This document shows positions 1 through 12,200 of a stretch of 64,000 bases of DNA, one piece after another (positions within the stretch are counted from its first letter, which is position 1; the number at the start of each line of letters is the position of its first letter). The notes under the pieces are model-generated. The model did not search any database, was not told the origin of the DNA, and worked only from the letters and a program-made list of their open reading frames with translations. The position numbers were made by a program, and so were the translations under genes. Source of the DNA: Castanea sativa (Eukaryota; Streptophyta; Magnoliopsida; Fagales; Fagaceae); NCBI RefSeq assembly GCF_040712315.1, contig NC_134020.1:48283751-48347750 (forward strand), in the 5' to 3' direction.

Positions 1-754
1 CACAACAAAATTTACACATTGTCAGATAATGAGGCACACTTTTAGTGAACGGAGGAGCATTTTGATGTGTATCAGTCTATGAGAGCAGCTTGCCACCTTA
101 GTCATTGTCAACCAGCCTAAAAAGTGCCAACAAAATCTACAATTTGTGGAGAAGGAAGAGTATGGTCTTAAGGATGAGAATAATGACATAGAAAAAGAAA
201 ACTCCTTCATAATGCCAGACCTATACAGAACATGCAGCACGACGCAAATTGGAGTATCAATTGTTATCAGAGCCACACCCACATTACATCAGTTGGTATC
301 ATAGTCACGCTTATAAGCTGCATAGTAGTCCTTAGAACTTTATACCAAGCATGATTAGAAAGGATCTAACAAAAACGAGTAAAAATAAAATAAGTAGATC
401 ACAATAGTAATGCAAAATATTCTCTCAAAATCCAAATGCAAAATAAATCAAAAACCCTCAGATCTCTCAAAAATAAGGAAGGCAATGACGTAAGGAAAGA
501 ATCAAGAGGGAGCTAAATTATACTACTCTAAAGTTGGCTTGCTTGACTTGGAGCACAATCCAAAATCAAAAAGAAATAATTAGCCATTCAAACACGTGAA
601 AGAACCCAAAGTGAAAGATTTTAATAAGGTGACTTTTTGGGGAGACCTCCCAAACCAAATAGGATTAAGCTGTACTATTGGCTTTGTTGTATGCGACACT
701 ACTTATTCAAGCCACATATCAAGAAGTTCATACCAAGGAAAATCACACCTTAAT
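1..754. other. Upstream flank without a supported gene
   Basis: AT-rich sequence with only short, low-complexity open frames. Two strings near 260-300 loosely resemble an initiator-Met primer-binding site, but I see no LTR next to them. The last ~50 bases before 755 weakly resemble the bases before the second ankyrin gene at 23958, so the promoter or leader of the ankyrin gene probably lies here. Confidence 0.4.
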
Positions 755-2446
755 ATGGCAACTTTCTCAAATATGGATGAGAGAATTGAGAAAATGAAGC
801 AAGTTGCTCAACATGGAAATATTGATGCCTTTTTCATCCTAATTAGAGAGGATGTCAAACTTTTGGAGGACATGAATCAGCTGCCTTTTGTTGATCCTCC
901 TTTACAGATAGCTGCATCTGCTGGGCACATCCCAATGGCCATGGAGCTGATGAGATTAATGCCCTCATTTGCCTGGAAGCCAAATCTAGATGGGTTCAGT
1001 CCCATTCACCTTGCTTTACTAAATGGTCATACCCAGATGGTGCTTCGGCTTCTAAAGGTCGATGGGGACCTTGTCCATGTCCAAGGAAGAGAGGGTATGA
1101 CTCCTTTGCATTATGCAGCAACAACAGACATTCAACTTGAACTATTGGACGAATTTCTCAAAGTCTGTCCCCAATCTATTAAAGATGCATGTGACAATTC
1201 AAAATGAGAATGCTCTGCATATTGCCTTGAAATATGACAAGTTGGAGGCTTTTCTACACTTAGTGCAAAGGCTCCGAAAGAATTGGTCCCAAAATACCAT
1301 AATATGGGAGAGAAAAGTCCTGAACTGGAAGGACGAGGAAGGCAACGCAGCATTGCACATTGCAGTATCCAAAAATCAACCCAAGGCAAGCCCTCTCCAT
1401 TCCTCAATTATTTACGAACTAAAGAAACATTGTCAAGTTTGTGTTGTGAAAATCAATAGTGTCCAACTGTATGATCATAATTAAAATCTTAATGTCTAAA
1501 ACATGCTAAAAATCCATTATATATATATATATATATATATGGTAAGTAATCCATTATCTTCTAATGATTCACTAGCTTTGCAGATTGCTACTAATTAATA
1601 CATGATGATTATTTTTTGCTGTATCACTAAATTTTGCATTCTGTGAGGAAGTTTTTATATTCTGGTGTTGATATAAACACTATGAATTTAAAGGGTAATA
1701 CAGCAGGGGATATGTTGGGACAACAAAATCAAATAGAAAATCGCAAGATCAAGGTTATGCTACGGCGTGCTGGAGCTTTACCAACTTCATCTCTTCCTAA
1801 AGTAATTTATTATGCACGTTACCTATGGTCCTTATTCTCATATATTGAAAAAATAAGTTTGCATTGTATTGTAGAATGGACCGAAATATCAGACGACAGG
1901 CGCAATATGCTTTTGGTGGTTGCTACACTTCTTATGACTGTCAGCTATCAAGGAGTACTCAGCCCTCTTGGGGGCTTTGGCAAGATGAGTGCCACATCCT
2001 GAACCCAATACCACATTACCGGCCATCAGAAAATTCAATTCTAGTGCTCCTATTCCAAACGAAGCAGGGACACCCATTGGTCTTAGAAAATTTCCTTTTT
2101 GGGTGATCTTGTCATTAAATTCTTTGACATTTATTTTCTCATACTCAACAATTCTTCCCCTCATTCCATCTCAGGATATTTATCGAATAGTACGGCTATC
2201 CCTTATTTCACTATCTGTTTGTTATATGGTTTCATTGACTGTCATAATCCCGACTCGATTTTGGGAAACTTTTTGGTATGTTTCTATTTGCCTGCTTCTT
2301 TGTATCTTCCTACTGAATACTTCTGCTACTTGTGTAGCATGGTCTTATAAGGCTTGTCTCCAAAAGACTGCAAACTTCAATGCTAAGTCGTTTGCTGATT
2401 CATGGAGGAAGAATTGCTATTGCCCACAAGTGTACAGCTCTCTATC
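755..2446 (+). pseudogene. Ankyrin repeat-PGG domain membrane protein, decayed copy
   Basis: Relic of a plant ankyrin-PGG protein (the ACD6/ITN1/BDA1-like class, in which cytosolic ankyrin repeats precede a membrane domain). The chosen ATG at 755 begins MATFSNMDERIEKMKQVAQH, matching the start of the copy at 23958. Ankyrin repeats (PLQIAASAGH, PIHLALLNGH, PLHYAA) run to about 1190. Several breaks are visible against the second copy. Four extra bases near 1185-1190 shift the frame into a stop. The GC donor at 1386 is kept, but the expected acceptor AG at 1638-1639 reads AT. One base is missing in the G-run near 1974, inside the PGG motif, and one further shift near 1990 is needed to reach the C-terminal hydrophobic segments (about 2095-2355). 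Similarity stops near 2446, where a GGGACGGAG-type transposon end may begin. Almost certainly non-functional unless some indels are assembly errors. Confidence 0.85.
1518..1540. repeat. (TA)n microsatellite in ankyrin relic intron
   Basis: Pure TA dinucleotide run of about 23 bases inside the degenerate intron of the first ankyrin copy. Confidence 0.95.
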
Positions 2447-3591
2447 CAGGGACGGAGTTATAGTTGGATGTGGGGGCAATGTCCCCCCTAATATTTTTTT
2501 AAAAAAATACTATTATTTATATGTGTATTTGTTTTAGCAATTTGGTTCAATAAAATTAAATCTAACCCTCTTAACAATATCATTGATCTTTTTATAAACC
2601 ATACAAAATAAAAAATAAAAAAAAGCCTCACATGCATGAAAAATTATAAGGTTAATATGAAAACTATATAATTTTTCCATGTGCGCGCTCAAAGGCACTC
2701 CTTTTTTTTTTTTTTAAATAAAGGTTAATAGATTTCATTCATCATAAAATCTCTCTCATTTTTTTGTTTCTCTCTCACATTTTTTTTTGCACGTGTTCAA
2801 CTCTATCAAAAATAAATCCAAGTTGTTATAATTAATTTTAATAAAAAATTGAAAAGTGTAAGGAGAGGTGGAGCCTAATTTTATGGGATATGAAGAAACA
2901 AGGTGAAAAAAACTTTTTTTTTTTCTTTTATATAAAAATTTACCTAACATTTAAGAGTTCTATTTGGAGTACATGGTTTAGAATCCATGACTTAGACGCC
3001 TTGGAAGCCCCTTGAATACTAATATAGATTATAGATCTAAAATTTAAGATAAACAAGTTCAAAAAAAAAATTAGTCCAATAACAAAACAAAAATTACCAA
3101 TAGCAAAATTAAGCCCAACTAACTACACAAAATAAAGACACGCAAGGCACCAAAGAAAAAAAAAAAAGAAATCATCTAGATCTCTTGCTCTAGCAGACCT
3201 AGGCCTAGTGAGTAGGGTGTCACTATGGACATGCCTAGGTAGAAGACGCCAATTCAGGTCGTCCCCCTATCCATTCTTTGTTCATAAAAAATAAGAATAA
3301 AATATAAAAACTTGTAAGAACTGAGAACACCACAATATGCAAGACCCCAAAAAAAAGAAAAAAACAAAAAACCTAAGCGGCTAATCGAGAGAAGAGAAGA
3401 GAGTGACTGAGTGAGACTCTGAGACCTAAAGCAAAGAGAGGTAGACAACAACAAGGGCAGTAGTAGCATAACTAGAAGTAGAACCATCAATCCACCGCCC
3501 CAGATTTGGTGTGTGTGTGTGTATATATATATCTCATATTCGAATCTCTAGTGCAAAAATTATTGAACTTTTGTTGGTTGATTTGATCATC
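2447..3591. other. Intergenic, AT-rich, possible unresolved transposon end
   Basis: No coding region supported. It begins with CAGGGACGGAG, a string typical of the ends of some plant hAT-like elements, placed exactly where ankyrin homology stops. I could not find a matching inverted end downstream, so the call is tentative. The rest is homopolymer-rich with a short GT/TA run near 3510-3530. Confidence 0.4.
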
Positions 3592-3700
3592 TAAAAGCAT
3601 CACTATCGGAGTTTTAAAATTTCGGATATGCTAAATTTTAGCATCAAACTACTAAAAAGATGCATTACCCGGTATTGTAATTGTAAAAAAATTTACAATT

Positions 3701-3742
3701 GAGCTACAGTACCATCCTAAATTTATGATGGTACTATAGCTC
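3701..3742. repeat. 42-bp near-perfect palindrome
   Basis: The segment reads nearly the same on both strands: GAGCTACAGTACCATC on the left pairs with GATGGTACTATAGCTC on the right, with a few mismatches at the centre and arms. It lies in the left subterminal part of the Harbinger-like element and could form a hairpin. Confidence 0.85.
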
Positions 3743-3817
3743 ACTTGCAAAAATAAAATACTTTTTTTTATTCATTCTTCGCAAAAGCATCTTCCTCTTT
3801 CTCTCTCTCCCTGACTC

Positions 3818-3819
<2 letters not shown>

Positions 3820-3853
<34 letters not shown>

Positions 3854-3884
3854 CAAGTCTTTCTTAACTCTTCACAGCCTCACT

Positions 3885-3920
<36 letters not shown>
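3820..3920. repeat. Two (CT)n microsatellites
   Basis: CT runs at 3820-3850 and 3888-3920 separated by about 37 bases of pyrimidine-rich sequence. Confidence 0.95.
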
Positions 3921-3923
<3 letters not shown>

Positions 3924-4861
3924 CACTCTCTTTATCTCGGCATCTCTATCCTTCCTCACTCTCAGATTAGCATGGGGCTTTGTATGAGGTGGAACTCAAT
4001 AAAACTAAAGACACCACTTCATGGGGATTTTTTTTTCTTGGAGAACCAAACGGAAATCAGATCAGAGTCTAAAAGCAGGAAATACCTGAAAGCAAAGTTG
4101 AGGGGTATATAGGTAATTGTGAGATCTCTCCAGTGAGTAAAACGGAAAAGAAATGGGTTGAGTGGCAACTTTGATCACGACAAAGATTAGTGTGGATTGA
4201 TAGTGGTGGTTTGTTGGGGTTCGGCGGCATTGGCAACTTCGATCACGACAAAGATCGGCATGGATTGATGGGGGTGGTTTGTTGGGGGGTTTTGCTCCAA
4301 ATTTTTGTTTTGGGTTTTGGGATTGTTGTTGTATGTGGGTTTGCTGTGTGTTCAGATTTTTGCTGTGTTGTATGTGTTTTTGCTGTGGGTGTTGATTGGA
4401 CTTGGTGGTGGTGCTAATTGGGTTTGGTGGCGATATTTCTAGGTTTGGGTTGGTGGTGGGTGGTTGTTCTGGGTTTAGGTTGGTTTGATGGCGATGCTAA
4501 TTGGGTTTGGTGGTGGTGTTGATTGGGTTTGGTGGTGAGTGGTTGTTCTGGGTTTGGGTTGGTGGTGGGTTGGTTGAGAGAGAGAAACAGAGAGATAGAA
4601 ATTATTATTATTTTTTAGAACAAGAGAGATAGAAATTAGAAAGTGAAGAGAGATAGATTTTTTTTATATATTATTTTATTGTGTAATTTATATTATTTCA
4701 ATGTGTTGTATGCAAAAATAAGATTTGAGATGTTGGCTATGTTGTAAAATGCTATGGTATTATAGATAAAATAGCTTTTGAGATAGTAAAATGAGATATT
4801 TTTTAGAAACCGGGTACTAATGCTCTAAGTTGTGATTTCTATATGAAGTTTTGACCTAACC

Positions 4862-4866
<5 letters not shown>

Positions 4867-4910
<44 letters not shown>
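4867..4910. repeat. (TA)n microsatellite at outer Helitron 5' end
   Basis: About 22 TA units directly preceding the conserved 5' terminal Helitron sequence. The inner Helitron has the same run next to its 5' TC. Confidence 0.95.
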
Positions 4911-4915
<5 letters not shown>

Positions 4916-5100
4916 GATGAAGCTGAGAGAAAGTTGATTCCTGCATTTAAGGACGTGTTGACAAATAGGATAACTGCCTATCTAAAATTCAGCCACGTAT
5001 ACAATTTTAAAGTGGAGCAGGCGTACGTCACCATGTTTGGTCTTTAAAAACTCTTTGATGCTTGAAAAAAAAACGCCGTTTGACTGCTTTTTTGGGTATA
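4911..5100 (+). repeat. Helitron family 5' terminal sequence (outer copy)
   Basis: Starts about GATGAAGCTGAGAGAAAGTT and is an inverted match to about 15860-16060. The outer ~120 bases look about 90 percent identical by eye, and similarity fades inward. This identifies the 5' ends of two oppositely oriented members of one Helitron family, not one long-TIR transposon. Confidence 0.85.
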
Positions 5101-6449
5101 TTAAAAAAAACGGTTAAAATAAAAAAAATAAAAAACACGTTGCAATTAAAAAAAACCCTAGCCATCTCTTTTCATCACTCTACGCTTCACATCTTCTCTC
5201 TCTAAAAGAAAACGCCTACCAATACTGCAACACAGAGAAAGGAAAGGAAGGATAAAAAAAAAAAAAAAAAAAAACTTGCGTTCTGGTGGAGATTCGTACG
5301 GCCGGCCATTGCTATATGATTTGCTGCTCTGTCTCATCTCTCCTCTGCAACCAAGTTTCTCTAAAGGTCAGCATACTCTTTGCTTCTTCAAAGACTGTTT
5401 TGGTTTTCTGAAACTTTTCGCCATTGATTTTCCTTTTCGAATTAGCATATTAAATCTCCTATATGTTTATGTTTTTAGATTAACACCAGATGTTTATACT
5501 TTGAGAATTACCATCTTCCTTTTCTATATATCTATATTTCAAATTTTTTTCATACCGAATTGTTTAGGGTTCTTCTTTCATTCCTTTTGAAATATAGATT
5601 GGTTTGTTTCATTTTTTATGCAAAAATTATAATTTCCAGTTTTAAGTATTGGTAACATAAGGGATTTCGCCCTTGATTTTAATAGCCAAATTTCAACTTG
5701 AATGTTTATAAGTCTAGAAAAAGCTTAATAAGTGATACAACTTAGTTTGATTTGTTACGATTTAGGTTTTTGGTTAGGAGTAGTTTTGCTTAATTTATGT
5801 AAATAGACGGTTAGCTTTGGTTTAATCTCTTACCCTATTGTCTTCTTTGGGTTTGCTGTCAATTTAGGTATTCGAGATATGTTGATAGAGATCGGCGCAA
5901 CTCAGTGACCAGCATAATCGGAATTAAACATAGACCGATGAAAGGTATGTATCAATTCTCTGTATTCACAAATGCATAATAATGAAAACTTTTTAAACTT
6001 GACAGAACCAAATAACAAATGCATTTTATGTAGACCGCTATCTCTTTTTTAATCTTTGTGCTTCTGAACGTTCGTTTACTTAATTAATGACTTTTCAAGC
6101 TCTTTGGATTGCCGCCTCTCCTCTCTCTTTACTGTTTGTGCTAAAAAATCATGTTCCCTGTTTGATTGTGAATGTATATTTGTTTTAAAGAATCAGTGAA
6201 TTTTTTTTTACAGTATATTATGTTTTTATTTTTCCCTTATTGTATTTGATTAAATAGCCAATATATTGCTTAAAATTATGTCATTAAATATTTAGGGATT
6301 AATTCCTAAAGACTGTTGTGTGGTGTACACATTAATGTTTTGATTAGTTTGTTAATATTTAGAATAAAACTTTTTATTCTTCTGTTTTGAACAAACTTTC
6401 AGTAATTGTTACATTCAACTCTGTTCTTCACTTCCCACCTAATCATTTT

Positions 6450-6870
6450 GCCCATAGCCTTTTTAGAAGGTAGTCTTCCTTGATTAATACTAGCATTCCT
6501 TTGAAACCAAATATGATACATAGTAGACCAGAATGCCAATCTAGACACAATTCTTATCCTTGAGCATAATCTCTTGCCAACAGAACTTTGAGATTTTTTT
6601 AAGGCACCAGCTTATTATGGTTCACCATATATTCATCGAGAATGAACAATCACAAAACAAGTGATACCTACTTTCAATTATCTTTTTACAAAGAACACAC
6701 TGAGTATCAAGATTAGTACCCTATCACTACAGACTTAATCTATTGTGGACATTCTGTTGTCAACTGTTAGCCTTAACCAGCCGATAAACACATACTTTGG
6801 AATTACTTTGGAAAACCAGATGATGATCTTCACGATTTAAACTTGGGGAATTTCTTCCTAATACAGCTTC
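6450..6870 (-). pseudogene. LINE ORF2 C-terminal (zf-RVT-like) fragment
   Basis: Reading the minus strand in broken frames gives a pattern like the zinc-binding reverse-transcriptase C-terminal domain of plant LINEs: NVHNRLSL, then CVLCKK, then RYHLFCDCSFSMNIW, with C-x2-C followed by H-L-F-x-C and a terminal W. Several stop codons interrupt it. No RT or endonuclease domain remains. It sits inside the outer Helitron, so it may have been carried along or inserted before decay. Confidence 0.6.
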
Positions 6871-6946
6871 ATGCACCTGCACAAAAATATGTCATTGTTT
6901 TCTCAATAATCCAAATTAGCATATTTTCCCTTCCATATTAGTTTGT

Positions 6947-7441
6947 AGTTTATATACCATAGCTGTCCAGTAAAAGCTGCAAGTACCATCTAAATGCTTC
7001 AGATTTTGTGGCAATTTGAAGCTACTATAACATACAAAATTATTGTGAAAGCCTCAAAGAACCCTTTAATATGCATGAACCTGCCATCATCTGAATCTGA
7101 ATGAGAATTTCTAATTTTTGTATTTTTGTATTTATCTGTTTAATGATTCGTTGTAGTAAATATATATAAAATGAAGTGGGGTAGTTATACATTCGGATTG
7201 AAACTATAGCAGGCCCAATTTTTTTAGGCAATACAGCATTTGTTTTTGCATTTGTCTAAGATTCCAAACTAACCTAAATTAAGTCAAGTGCTTAAATAAT
7301 TAGACAAATTAAATGGAATCTAGCAAAACTTGAAGGATATAAAGATGATAAAAAAAATAATCCATGTACTTCTATTGATCCACTAATTCACTAATTGTCT
7401 TCGATTAATGTTCTCTATTTGTCCATGGATCTTTATTATTA
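6947..7441 (+). repeat. Direct duplication, copy A (left part, split by inner Helitron)
   Basis: Matches 18448-18937 almost base for base, beginning TTTGTAGTTTATATACCATA. The copy is cut at A7441 by the inner Helitron and resumes at T16107 (to about 16166, matching 18938-19003). The duplication therefore predates the inner insertion. Confidence 0.9.
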
Positions 7442-7445
7442 CTAG

Positions 7446-7470
7446 CGTTTAATCCGCGCAATGCGCGGGA
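7446..7470 (-). other. Inner Helitron 3' terminal hairpin
   Basis: On the minus strand TCCCGCGC-ATT-GCGCGGA forms the stem-loop, followed by a short A/T-rich spacer and CTAG. This arrangement is the Helitron 3' terminator and is shared with 21201-21228. Confidence 0.9.
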
Positions 7471-7490
7471 TCATTTTATGTAATAGAAAA

Positions 7491-7643
7491 CAATCAACAC
7501 AACATAAAATTCGTCAAATGCATGTTGTACAACCCCTTATTTGTCCTAAATTTGCAATAATTCTATCTATAAAATACAATACAAAATATCATTCCCTTCA
7601 TATGTTACAATAGTTTTCATCTAGAAACAAAATATCAAGCACA

Positions 7644-7695
<52 letters not shown>

Positions 7696-7995
7696 AGCAA
7701 ACTAACCACAAACTAAAGGTTTTTTATGTTTTTTTTTCTTTTCATAAGCCTTGGGTTTATAGAGACAAAACATAACCTTAATTCACGGCACATACTTTGA
7801 AAACATTTTTTTTTTTTTTTTTTACTCTTCATTCTCCAATGACAATTGCTCTTTTGGTTTCCACGTTAATATGTGAAGCTTATCACACCAATACTTGTGT
7901 GATCCAAGCTCATTTAAGTAAAACAACTTCAAATTGTTAATTACAATGGACAGAGTTAGAACCAATCAATCAATAAATAAACAAAACCAGTAATA
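7491..7995 (-). repeat. Inner Helitron subterminal direct repeat, copy 1
   Basis: Similar, in the same orientation, to about 11266-11790; shared strings include AAAATTCGTCAA and CATCTAGAAACAAAAT. Copy 1 adjoins the 3' end and has a TA expansion at 7646-7693 that copy 2 lacks. Confidence 0.85.
7646..7693. repeat. (TA)n microsatellite
   Basis: Uninterrupted TA run of about 48 bases in the inner Helitron. Confidence 0.95.
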
Positions 7996-8409
7996 AGATT
8001 TTTGATGAAAAATATGGAACAGTTCTCACAAAATCTAAAGTTATATATTACAATGTCCTCAAATAAAATTTTAAAAAAATAATAATAATTTCGGCGAACA
8101 TACACAAAATAAAATAATAGCTGCAAGAAACCATTGTTTGCAAGGGACTAAACTTAATTTTGTGATGGGTATATATTACAAAGCAATTTGTTAGGAATTT
8201 TCTTGCATTCAACTCTACATACCTGCAAATAAAAATATAGCCTAGATAAAATCACATATTTTCATGCAACAATAATTGCACAGTTCCAATGCTACTTTTT
8301 TTTTTTTTTTTTCTTGTATATAAAAAAAACACACACCAAATAGAAAGGAGGAAACCAAAAAATTAAAACAATAAAAAAAAAAAAAAATAGACATTCCCTC
8401 GCTTCCCCA

Positions 8410-9085
8410 CTCCGTATGTACTGAATCTAATTTAAGGAGATGAGAGACATCATCAACTAATTTGCCACCAACAACAACTGTTTCAAAGGGGAACCCAATC
8501 TAGAATTCTTTGAAATTATTTTTAGCATTGCCAGTAATTAGCTAATGTCAGTCAATTACTTTCAAACTAACTAAATTCATACATGCACTAAAGAATTAAA
8601 CCTAGTATGTAAACATTACAAACTTAAAAATCAATGTGTATATAAATAATCTCAACAGGAAATACTTGTGAACTAAAAAATCCCTTAATTAGGACACACA
8701 ATTTAAAGAACTCAAAATTCCATTTATACACTTCTTTGATTATGGGAGTAAACATAGGGCATGAGAAAAAAAAAGACACTTGTTTTGAAAATGACAAACT
8801 TGGCATCAACACATGATTTAGAAAAAATGATATTTGAAATCTTATAAGTTATAACCAATGCAGATTTGGTTCAAGGTTTTTTTGAAGGTTGTGGTTTGAA
8901 AGAATATAGTTATTGATCTTCAAGAAGCTTACATGATAGTAGCGATTACATTGCCCTTATTAGCTTTAATATGAATATCAAGATCAACATACTATTGTAA
9001 AAGCTCAAGCTCATCAACATTGAGAAACGACAGCTTGTCTAAAGGCATTGCTTGCTTCGTTGTGACATAATAAACCACATTTTCG
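8410..9085 (-). pseudogene. Unidentified coding relic in inner Helitron
   Basis: Two minus-strand patches read like protein. One (about 8440-8510) gives FETVVVGGKLVDDVSHL. Another (about 8935-9075) gives AMPLDKLSFLNVDELELL, an in-frame stop, then YVDLDIHIKANKGNVIA. The composition is unlike the surrounding AT-rich noise, and both share the strand of the Helitron. I do not recognise the gene. They could be two exons of one captured gene or unrelated chance frames. Confidence 0.35.
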
Positions 9086-11265
9086 AATGATCAAAATCAT
9101 CTAACTCAAAATTAACTTTAACATTCTAGATTATTGATTTTTTTTCCCTCAATTTATGACAAAGTTCAATGCTAGGGGATAACCATAAGCACTAGCCCCT
9201 TTTAAACCCAAGCAGTTTTTAATAATGTCTGGCCTTTGCTCTACCAGTTGCACTATTTGGACTATAACCACAATAGCCAAGTATCAAAATAATCTGGAAA
9301 AATACATCTAGGCAAATATCATTCATCCACCAATCTTAGAAAAAACTGACAGATATACACATGCCTAATAAGCTCCAGAACGAACGGCTCGTCCTTTGTT
9401 TTTGCACAAATAAATAACCCAATTTCTATTATATGAAGCAATAAATTCCGTTTTGCAATCAACCATTGTATAACCTTGGTCCATCCTACGTAAAAATAAG
9501 AGAAAGACAACTACAATATAAGCAGCATGTTTCAACAAATAGTAATATAATATAAGAGCTTGTGCCTTTTAAAATAGGCAAAAAATGTCTCAAAAAAAAG
9601 GCAATCGAAATGCAATACTATAAACCTTTTTTTCCGAGAAGAACACCCACCTTTATTTGTGTGATATACGTTACATAATAAAGACAAAATTGGCTATATA
9701 TTTACTATCTTAGGCATTGCAAAGCTGATCAGTGCTTTCCATATAAAAAACATAGCAATCTCAATTTTCAAAAAAAAAAAAACAAATACTAATCGCAATG
9801 AATTTCATAAATAATCAGTCAAAACCAAATCTAACTCAAATAACTAAATCTAAATCTAAACCAATCCAACCAATAAATTCAAACCTAAATCATATTCAAT
9901 CCCCAGATTTGAGAACGAAAAAGAAAAAGAAGACAATAACCAAAACAATAACTTTACCGATTATGGGGTAATGGGTATGCAGCCTGTCTCTCTATGCCTT
10001 CCAGACTATATCTTTGCATATGAAGATTTAAACAATTCTTTGCTTCTTTCTCTTTAATTGTACATTAGGATTTCAATCTTAGGAATTCCTATTCTTCATA
10101 GGAAATATTACACTAGTAAATGTAAAATATCAATTAAATTAAATTAAAATTAAAATAGAATTCCAATCCTTAACATCTCAGATATCTAATAAATGTTAAA
10201 ATATCAATTTCTAATAAATGAAAGACATCTGCCTTCAGGTTCTCCATATATCAATATCTGATAGTTTTGCGAAGAAGCATCCAACCTGATAAAACATAAG
10301 ATCCTAACTTCAGGGACCATTCCAATAAAGAGAAGAAAGAAATTAATAAAATTAAGGACAGAAAAAATCATTAGAATGATAAGAAATGAAATGGAACATC
10401 ACCCCAGTTCATCAACCACCTAAAAGAACAAAACATACACCTAAGCCACTCCATATAACTACCTTTTCAAAAGACATAAGAAAGACGTGGAGAATAACAT
10501 CCCTTAACTGAAATAATTACTTTCTTAACCTCTGAATATTTGGAAAATGGTATAATCTGCCAGGCTCACCATTTTGTAAAATAAAACCAAAGACAATCTT
10601 TTCTGTTATTGAGTTTTAGGTCCAGTTCAGGTTATGTCTAAGCAGTAGTCCACCAAAGTACTTGAGTCATACCATTAAATTTTGCAGAACAGAGACATTA
10701 TCAGGTGCAATAAGTTTTGCTACCTGACATGGACCATTAATTACAGGGGACACACATGATGTAAAGTCCACTTACATGGAAGATCCAGGTTCATGCAATC
10801 TCCACAGTAATTGTAGAAAAATATGCACTCTGCAGAGCTAATGTTAAACTGAACTGTTGAACAAACTTTACCTATTTTTTACTTCAAACATTTTGAGTAC
10901 AGATTTAGTTCTGCCAATTTTAAAGCAACTATACCTTTTGTAGGCACAGTCATGGTTGCACATATATATGCATCTTTATGCAGGAATAATAGTAAGATAT
11001 TCACGTACTCATACATAATATAGTCAAAGAAAATCTTGTACCAGAGACATTCCTTTTCTGAAATCAGTACACATCCCATACTCACGTTAAGGTATTAAAT
11101 TCACTTAACAACAACAACCAAGCTTGAGTCCTTAAATTTTGGCATCAACTACGGATGCTTGAGTCCGTTTAGATTACCATGTTACTTAGAAATAATTAAT
11201 TGGTCAAGAAAATTTTTTTTTTACAAAGTTTAATAATGACCCCAGCTATCTAACAATACATTAAA

Positions 11266-11790
11266 ATTCAAAATTCGTCAAGGGCATGTTGTACAGCCCC
11301 TCATTTGTCCTACTTTCAGGAATGCTATCTATGAAATGCAATATCACTCCATTTAAAATCAACTCCAATTATCTTTTATAGAATTTAAAAAATATATATC
11401 ATATGTTACAATGGTGTCCATCTAGAAACAAAATACCAAGCACATAGTGAGCATCATATGTCGTTGAAAACACACAGGCACCAACCCAAAGCAAATTAAC
11501 CACAAACTAAAGCCCTTTTATGTTGGGGTGATTTTTTTTTTTTAAATGATAAGTTTTGGGTTTATAGAGATAAAACATAGCCTTAACTCACAGCACATTG
11601 AAAATAATTTGTTTTTTCACTCTTCAATTTCCAATGACAATTACTCTGTTGGTTTCCCATGTTAATATCTCAAGCTTACCACACCAATAAGCCAAGCTCA
11701 TCTAAGTAAAAAAAACTTCAAATTGTTAACTGCATGCTAGATCCAAACGCAATGGACAGAGTCAGAACTTAGAATTAGTGGAGTCAATGC
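11266..11790 (-). repeat. Inner Helitron direct repeat, copy 2
   Basis: Internal counterpart of 7491-7995. No Helitron hairpin or CTAG borders this copy, so it is an internal duplication, not a second element end. Confidence 0.85.
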
Positions 11791-12001
11791 CAAAAGTGAA
11801 CTCTAGAACAAATGTAAACTACTTATGCAAATTGAATCAAGATGTAACTAAGCAAATGAATTAATAGGTGGTTTGAAACTGAAGCATTAGCAACAATTAA
11901 CTTTAAAAACCAACCCCAAATAGCAAGCCCACCCAAAAACTGAATGCACAATTCAGTATACTTGTATAAAATTAAAAATACAAAAATAAAAATCTATAAA
12001 T

Positions 12002-12200
12002 ATTCCTAACACCAGCCTCACCAATTACATCAATTGGCATACCAATCAAAATGTGCATAACCAAGCATTCTAGCCATAACAACTGGGACAATGCACTTCA
12101 TCTTCATTTCAGGCCTCATCATACCCATCAACACCACACCAATACCATTATTGATTGTCCCATAAGTAGCTCTCATACCTAAAAAGCCCAAAAATTTAAC
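12002..12200 (-). pseudogene. V-type ATPase proteolipid subunit c gene fragment
   Basis: On the minus strand the frame reads [20 protein letters not shown], then [19 protein letters not shown] and MARMLGYAH. This fits the conserved plant vacuolar H+-ATPase 16-kDa proteolipid (subunit c) around its AAYGTAKSGVGV...MRPE...KSIVPVVMAG region. A frame change then gives [14 protein letters not shown], matching the later GMAIGIVGDAGVR stretch. The part between them is missing, and an N-terminal internal segment is deleted too. The protein would normally form the proton-translocating membrane ring; this fragment cannot. Its position inside a Helitron points to gene capture. I saw no neighbouring exons. 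Confidence 0.8.

Larger units (their letters stand above)
3595..4825. mobile_element. PIF/Harbinger-like non-autonomous DNA element
   Basis: Terminal inverted repeats of about 25 bp: left starts AAGCATCACTATCGGAGTTT, and the right end reads, on the minus strand, GAGCATTAGTACCCGGTTTC. The element is flanked by TAA on both sides (3592-3594 and 4826-4828), the 3-bp target duplication known for PIF/Harbinger. No transposase is visible. The interior holds two CT microsatellites, a 42-bp palindrome and G/T-rich tracts (4190-4570) whose open frames are low complexity. Confidence 0.7.

Noticed and set aside
258..305. Copia-like primer-binding site (TATCAGAGCC)
   Set aside because: No LTR end or coding region of a Copia element adjoins it.
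4190..4417. Open frame in the Harbinger-like element
   Set aside because: Low-complexity G/T-rich sequence without any domain.
4838..4846. TCTATATGA as the 5' end of the outer Helitron
   Set aside because: Not preceded by host A, and it does not match the inner Helitron start; the 5' end is left unresolved.
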